This document shows, one piece after another, positions 59,586 to 64,000 of a DNA stretch of 64,000 bases. The stretch comes from JBEIQE01 sp040376705. Lineage in GTDB: Bacteria > Pseudomonadota > Alphaproteobacteria > UBA2400. Numbering within the stretch: the stretch's first letter is position 1; every line of letters starts with the position of its first letter. The DNA is taken from contig JBEIQE010000003.1 of the NCBI GenBank assembly GCA_040376705.1, forward strand, positions 62,001 through 126,000. The letters are read 5' to 3'. The notes beneath the pieces are model-generated. The model ran no database searches. It was not told the origin of the DNA and saw only the letters and a list, made by a program, of their open reading frames with translations. The translations under genes were made by a program, and so were the position numbers.

Positions 59586-60596
59586 ATGCGCGAGCCTAAG
59601 CCCGAATGGTCATCTGTTCCGCCGGAAGTGCAGCTGGCGCTGGCGCACAAGCTGGGCAGTCCGGTCAGTGAAGCCAGTATCGCCTGGGGTGGCTATACAC
59701 CTTCGGCTTCTTTCATCGCCCAGTTGGAAGATGGCCGCCGGGTCTTTATCAAGGGAGCACATCCGGGGCAAAGCTCGTTTGGTGTTGCTGCCTTCAAGGC
59801 CGAGCAGAGTATATACCTTAAATATCCGCAGCTCTCGGGTATTGCACCTACATATATATGTGATGTGCAGCAAGGTGACTGGAATCTCATGGTGCTTGAG
59901 GCCATTGAAGGTGGCGAGCACCTTGTGCCATGGACCGAAGCCAAGCTGGTGGCTGTCTTCAAAACCATTCATGAGCTGAGTCGGCGCATACCGCAGCCAA
60001 CGCCTGACATGCCACGTCTTGAAAAGACGCCTGATCTGGCCGACCTCATGAATGGTCGTGCAGGCTGGAGCGTGCTGTTGAAGGCAGACATGCTCAAGCA
60101 ATTTTATAACAAGTTTGCCGACCCCATAGCGGCCAAGCTTTGGTTTGAACCAATCTTGCCGCGTCTGGCCCTGCTTGAGTGCGAGGTCAACCAGATGGGT
60201 GGGCGCCATCAGGTGCTACATGTTGATCTACGATCAGACAACTTGCTGCTGCGCGCAGATGGTACGGCTGTACTGCTCGACTGGCCAAACTTGTGCTGGG
60301 GGCCACTGGTGTACGATCTTTGCTTTTTCATCAACTCGGTCGTCCTCGAGGGTTATGCGACGCATGAAGAGTTGTTTGCGCTGGCTGGCCAGGTGATGGA
60401 TACCGAGTTTGAGCAGCAGGACCTGTTGCGCTGTCTGGCCAACATGAGTGGCTACTTTGCCGCCAGCTGTGTGCGGCCCGAGGTGCCAGCCCTGCCACGA
60501 TTACGTACCTTCCAGAGACAGCAGCTCATGGCATGCCTGCCGCTGCTACAGCGGGTATTTGATCTGCCGCCATTAGGCTTATCCAAAGTCAGTTAG
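59586..60596 (+). CDS. APH-family phosphotransferase
   Basis: A 336-residue protein of the APH/choline kinase fold. The catalytic loop is VLHVDLRSDNLLLR (Asp and Asn), and the second metal Asp is in AVLLDWPNLCWGPLVYDL. The N-lobe has GRRVFIKGAHPG with a probable ATP-binding Lys. It is not close to the other APH-like protein of the window (34781). The ATG at 59586 is chosen because TGAGG precedes it; an in-frame ATG at 59574 has none. The substrate is unknown. Confidence 0.75.
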   Translation: MREPKPEWSSVPPEVQLALAHKLGSPVSEASIAWGGYTPSASFIAQLEDGRRVFIKGAHPGQSSFGVAAFKAEQSIYLKYPQLSGIAPTYICDVQQGDWNLMVLEAIEGGEHLVPWTEAKLVAVFKTIHELSRRIPQPTPDMPRLEKTPDLADLMNGRAGWSVLLKADMLKQFYNKFADPIAAKLWFEPILPRLALLECEVNQMGGRHQVLHVDLRSDNLLLRADGTAVLLDWPNLCWGPLVYDLCFFINSVVLEGYATHEELFALAGQVMDTEFEQQDLLRCLANMSGYFAASCVRPEVPALPRLRTFQRQQLMACLPLLQRVFDLPPLGLSKVS

Positions 60597-60607
60597 CCAA
60601 ATCCGTT

Positions 60608-60922
60608 TTACGGATAGCGGGTCTTGAGTGGGAGCTCGGTCGCTTTGGGGCCGTGATAGTCAGCACGCACTTTTTCTATGCCACTGACTTCATCTGCTAC
60701 AGCCTGCTTCACGCGCGCTGTGGTTTTACCATCAACCTTGGTGCAGCTCAGAGGCGGCACACTGTTAGATAACTCAAAGTCACCATTCTGCTTGCGCAGG
60801 AGGGCGTTACAGACCAGCTCCGCTCTCCTTTCAGGCCGAGCTCCATCGGCAACAAGTTTAAGTCGCTCGTGTGCTGGGCAGTTTGGTGCAGGTGGTTGAA
60901 GGCAATAACCGGATTTCTGGCC
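60608..60922 (-). pseudogene. Open frame without a start codon, probably a 5'-truncated gene
   Basis: The minus strand is open for 104 codons from a stop at 60923-60925 to the stop at 60608-60610. The conceptual protein (SGYCLQPPAPNCPAHERLK ... LVCNALLRKQNGDFELS ... TRYP) has gene-like codon use and four cysteines, like the mature part of a secreted protein. There is no ATG, GTG or TTG near its beginning; the first is a GTG in the middle. It lies between an APH-like gene and the atp operon. Most likely a gene that lost its 5' end, or whose signal peptide was shifted out of frame. Confidence 0.5.
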
Positions 60923-61058
60923 TTAAAAAGCTCAGCGCGGCTTTGGGCAGGGCTGGCTTTTGTGGCTATTTCTCTGGTCTGGCGAAACTTCCCGAGGGAG
61001 AGGCTCTGGCCGGGGCCAATTTCAAGACAAAACCCCGATTTTGCCCCCTTTCAAACTG

Positions 61059-61087
61059 TTGCCCCTTTGCCCCGTCTATGTTAATGA
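61059..61087 (+). promoter_or_regulatory. Possible promoter of the atp operon
   Basis: TTGCCC (61059-61064), 17-base spacer, TAATGA (61082-61087), 49 bases before atpH. Weak match to sigma-70 consensus, chosen by position. The upstream bases 60923-61058 hold no gene I can support. Confidence 0.35.
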
Positions 61088-61136
61088 GCGCGCGTCAAGA
61101 AGTGACTCGATATTAACCATTTGGGATGGAGCTAGC

Positions 61137-61697
61137 GTGGCTAAAAACGGCACAAAATCCAGCCATGTCGCAGCACGATACGCCACAGCGCTTTTTGCGC
61201 TCGCCGGCGAAAAGGGGCTGTATGACGCTGTCGCTGCAGACCTGCGCATTCTGACGGATGCCGTCGCCGCGTCTGCCGATCTGCGCACACTTATATATAG
61301 TCCGGTCATCAGCCGCGATGACAAGGTAGCGGCTATCGCCAAGCTTGGCGCCAAGGCCGAACTCACTGATATTACAAAGAAGTTTTTGGGCGTGCTCGCC
61401 ACCAACCGTCGTCTGCCGGCCTTGGGCGAGGTCGCTACTATATATAAGGTGAAGCTGGCTGAACTTCGCGGTGAGCATACCGCAGAGGTAACCTCGGCAG
61501 CTTCGCTCCGTCCCGGCCAGCTCGAATCCTTGCGTGAGAAGCTCACAGCCAAGCTTGGCGGCCGTGTCACCCTCGACCTCAAGGTCGATCCTGAAATTCT
61601 CGGCGGCCTTATTGTCAAGGTTGGCAGCCGCATGATTGATAGCTCCATCCGGAGCAAGCTTGAACGTATTGGTTATCGCATGAAAGGGACTGTCTAA
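61137..61697 (+). CDS. atpH: ATP synthase F1 delta subunit
   Basis: A 186-residue stalk subunit that joins F1 to the peripheral stalk. The GTG at 61137 with GGAG 5 bases upstream gives AKNGTKSSHVAARYATALF, the family N-terminus; a longer frame from 60960 is rejected. ILGGLIVKVGSRMIDSSIRS near the C-terminus is the delta/OSCP signature. It is 2 bases from atpA and begins the F1 operon order atpH-A-G usual in Alphaproteobacteria. Confidence 0.95.
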   Translation: MAKNGTKSSHVAARYATALFALAGEKGLYDAVAADLRILTDAVAASADLRTLIYSPVISRDDKVAAIAKLGAKAELTDITKKFLGVLATNRRLPALGEVATIYKVKLAELRGEHTAEVTSAASLRPGQLESLREKLTAKLGGRVTLDLKVDPEILGGLIVKVGSRMIDSSIRSKLERIGYRMKGTV

Positions 61698-61699
61698 TT

Positions 61700-63229
61700 A
61701 TGGAACTCCGCGCCGCAGAAATTTCGAACATCCTCAAGGAACAGATCTCGGGCTTTGGCAATGAAGCCGAAGTGGCCGAAATCGGCCGCGTTCTGTCCGT
61801 TGGTGACGGTGTTGCCCGCGTTTACGGCCTCGATAACGTTCAGGCTGGCGAAATGGTTGAATTCCCCGGTGGCATCAAGGGTATGGCCCTGAACCTCGAG
61901 TCGGACAATGTCGGTGTTGTTATCTTCGGCGACGACCGCAACATTAAAGAGGGTGACCTTGTTAAGCGTACCAGCACCATCGTTGAGTGCCCGGTTGGCA
62001 AGGGCCTGCTTGGCCGCGTTGTTGACGGTCTGGGCAATCCGATTGACGGCAAGGGCCCGCTGCAGAACGTGCAGATGCAGCGCGTTGAAGTTAAGGCTCC
62101 CGGCATTATTCCGCGTAAGAGCGTATCCGAGCCGATGCAGACCGGCCTTAAGGCCATCGACAGTCTGGTGCCGATTGGCCGTGGCCAGCGTGAGCTGATC
62201 ATTGGTGACCGTCAGACCGGTAAGACCGCTGTAGCGATTGACGCCATCATCAACCAGAAGACCATCAACGAAGGCGACGATGAGAGCAAGAAGCTCTATT
62301 GCGTTTATGTTGCCATCGGTCAGAAGCGTTCAACCGTGGCCCAGCTCGTGCGTACGCTCGAAGAAGCCGGCGCGCTCAAGTACTCCATCATCGTTGCTGC
62401 TACGGCTTCTGATCCTGCACCGCTGCAGTTCCTTGCGCCTTATACCGGCGCCGCCATGGGCGAGTTCTTCCGTGATAACGGCATGCACGGCCTGATCATC
62501 TATGATGATCTTTCAAAGCAGGCTGTGGCTTACCGCCAGATGTCGCTGCTGCTGCGCCGTCCGCCGGGCCGCGAAGCTTATCCGGGTGACGTTTTCTACA
62601 TTCACTCACGTCTGCTCGAGCGCGCTGCCAAGCTCAATGAGAAGAATGGTTCAGGCTCACTGACCGCTCTGCCGGTTATCGAAACACAGGCTGGCGACGT
62701 TTCGGCTTACATTCCGACCAACGTGATTTCGATCACCGATGGTCAGATCTTCCTTGAAACAGGCTTGTTCTACAAGGGTATCCGTCCGGCGATTAACGTT
62801 GGTCTGTCGGTATCACGTGTAGGTTCGGCCGCGCAAATCAAGGCGATGAAGCAGGTTGCCGGTACCATCAAGCTTGAGCTTGCCCAGTACCGTGAAATGC
62901 AGGCCTTCGCCCAGTTCGCATCCGACCTCGACGCCAGCACACAGAAGCTGCTGGCCCGTGGTGCACGTCTGACCGAGCTGTTGAAGCAGGGTCAGTATCA
63001 GCCGTTGCCGGTTGAGCAGCAGGTTGCCAGCATCTTTGCCGGTGTGAAGGGTTATCTCGACAAGATCGCAGTTAGCGATATCGGTCGCTTCGAAACCCAG
63101 TACCTGCAGACGCTGCGTACCAAGGGCGAAGACATTCTGGCTGCCATTCGCACCGAGAAGCAGATTACCCCGGCGACTGACGAGAAGCTGCGTGCTCTGC
63201 TCGATGAAGTCGTTAAGGCGTTTGCTTAA
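61700..63229 (+). CDS. atpA: ATP synthase F1 alpha subunit
   Basis: A 509-residue regulatory nucleotide-binding subunit. ELRAAEISNILKEQI starts the protein, the P-loop is GDRQTGKTAVAID (near residues 170-182), and PAINVGLSVSRVGSAAQIK is the family signature (near residues 364-382). Full length. AAAGGAG before the next gene shows the operon continues to atpG 15 bases later. Confidence 0.98.
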   Translation: MELRAAEISNILKEQISGFGNEAEVAEIGRVLSVGDGVARVYGLDNVQAGEMVEFPGGIKGMALNLESDNVGVVIFGDDRNIKEGDLVKRTSTIVECPVGKGLLGRVVDGLGNPIDGKGPLQNVQMQRVEVKAPGIIPRKSVSEPMQTGLKAIDSLVPIGRGQRELIIGDRQTGKTAVAIDAIINQKTINEGDDESKKLYCVYVAIGQKRSTVAQLVRTLEEAGALKYSIIVAATASDPAPLQFLAPYTGAAMGEFFRDNGMHGLIIYDDLSKQAVAYRQMSLLLRRPPGREAYPGDVFYIHSRLLERAAKLNEKNGSGSLTALPVIETQAGDVSAYIPTNVISITDGQIFLETGLFYKGIRPAINVGLSVSRVGSAAQIKAMKQVAGTIKLELAQYREMQAFAQFASDLDASTQKLLARGARLTELLKQGQYQPLPVEQQVASIFAGVKGYLDKIAVSDIGRFETQYLQTLRTKGEDILAAIRTEKQITPATDEKLRALLDEVVKAFA

Positions 63230-63244
63230 CTAAAGGAGCAGGGC

Positions 63245-64000
63245 ATGCCCAGCTTAAAAGAATACCGCCTGCGTATCGAGAGCGTAAAATCTACGCGCAA
63301 GATCACCTCGGCCATGAAAATGGTGGCAGCCAGCAAGCTCAAGCGTGCGCAAGAGCAGGCCGAAGCCGCCCGCCCTTATGCAGAGCGTATGGGCACGATG
63401 CTCGAGAGCCTGGCTGCGAATGTGCAGCCCGGTGCCAATATGCCATTGCTTATGTCGGGCACGGGTTCAGACCAGAAGCAGCTGATTATTGTTGTCACCT
63501 CTGACCGCGGTCTTTGCGGTGGTTTTAACGGCAGCATCGTGCGCGAAGCACGCAAGAAAATCCGTCAGCTTCTGGGCGCAGGCAAAGAGGTTTCCATCAT
63601 CTGCGTTGGCCGCAAGGGCCGCGATAACCTGAAGCGCGATTATGGCCGCAACATCGTGGCCAGTTTTGAAGGCGCCAAGGGCAAGAAGCGCCTGTCGTTT
63701 GCCGATGCGCAGGCTGTGGCCGAGAAAGTACTCAGCCAGTTCGATAGCAAGCAGGCCGATATCGTGACGCTGTTCTATAACCGCTTCAAGTCGGTTATCA
63801 GCCAGATCCCGACCGATCATCAGCTCATTCCGTTCCATCAGCCCGAAGCGATTGTGCACGAAGGTGCGCAGGCTGTTTATGAGTATGAGCCGTCGGAAGA
63901 AGCCATTCTGGCCGAGCTGCTGCCACGCAATGTCGCCATGCAGATCTACAAGGCCATGCTTGAGAGCGCCGCAGGCGAGCAGGGCGCGCGTATGAGCGCC
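63245..64000 (+). CDS. atpG: ATP synthase F1 gamma subunit, 5' part (cut by window edge)
   Basis: The first 252 residues of the rotor subunit. PSLKEYRLRIESVKSTRKIT and AMKMVAASKLKRAQ form the N-terminal coiled-coil helix; TSDRGLCGGFNGSI is a conserved block. The C-terminal helix would follow beyond base 64000 (the full protein is about 290 residues). AAAGGAG lies 7 bases before the ATG. The frame is open to the window end. Confidence 0.96.
   Translation, partial: MPSLKEYRLRIESVKSTRKITSAMKMVAASKLKRAQEQAEAARPYAERMGTMLESLAANVQPGANMPLLMSGTGSDQKQLIIVVTSDRGLCGGFNGSIVREARKKIRQLLGAGKEVSIICVGRKGRDNLKRDYGRNIVASFEGAKGKKRLSFADAQAVAEKVLSQFDSKQADIVTLFYNRFKSVISQIPTDHQLIPFHQPEAIVHEGAQAVYEYEPSEEAILAELLPRNVAMQIYKAMLESAAGEQGARMSA

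Overview
The window is a gene-dense stretch of an alphaproteobacterial chromosome. The assignment rests on a ChvI-ChvG two-component pair next to a short HprK and RapZ, a DUF484-xerC pair, a DUF2336 protein, and sdhCDAB, sucCD, sucA/sucB and lpd genes of alphaproteobacterial type. I cannot name a genus. No rRNA, tRNA, CRISPR array or insertion sequence was found.

Layout. 1-4188 (minus strand): chvI, chvG, a stand-alone FlgC-like rod protein, a MazG-like pyrophosphohydrolase, hprK and rapZ (cut by the window edge). 4316-10235: leuC, leuD and leuB, with about 2.8 kb of unrelated material between leuC and leuD: an open frame broken by one in-frame TAG, a secreted EF-hand protein and three tandem paralogues of unknown function. 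10198-15309: a minus-strand trio (secreted protein, DEDDh exonuclease, small protein), then asd, a small membrane protein, a CitE-like lyase, a CDF metal exporter and a NUDIX hydrolase. 15311-20134 (minus): a 1607-residue class A penicillin-binding protein whose transpeptidase domain is split by about 700 residues of repeats. 20628-23698: katG and a convergent esterase-like lipoprotein. 23816-28985: sdhC, sdhD, sdhA, an AT-rich membrane-protein gene, sdhB, two tandem HAD proteins and a small membrane protein. 28978-31402 (minus): two overlapping paralogous genes with HExxH metallopeptidase signatures. 31493-39052: a YbjQ-like protein, zapE, a DUF2336 protein coupled to an APH-like kinase, a GT-C type membrane glycosyltransferase and several unknowns. 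39152-53673: sucC, sucD, sucA, an unknown gene, sucB and lpd, interspersed with a HIT protein, a 728-residue Ala-rich protein and small genes. 53760-60596: HD-domain protein, xerC, DUF484, transaldolase, priA, a 23-residue Lys/Ala peptide and a second APH-like kinase. 60608-60922 (minus): an open frame with no usable start. 61137-64000: atpH, atpA and atpG (cut by the window edge).

How the genes fit together. The window carries all of succinate dehydrogenase, succinyl-CoA synthetase and the 2-oxoglutarate dehydrogenase complex, part of ATP synthase, and leucine and aspartate-family biosynthesis, so most of it is core metabolism. Unknown genes are wedged inside three otherwise conserved clusters: leuC/leuD, sdhA/sdhB and sucA/sucB. 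The most unusual items are the split giant PBP, the paired HExxH proteins, the three paralogues in the leu cluster and the AT-rich gene inside the sdh operon.
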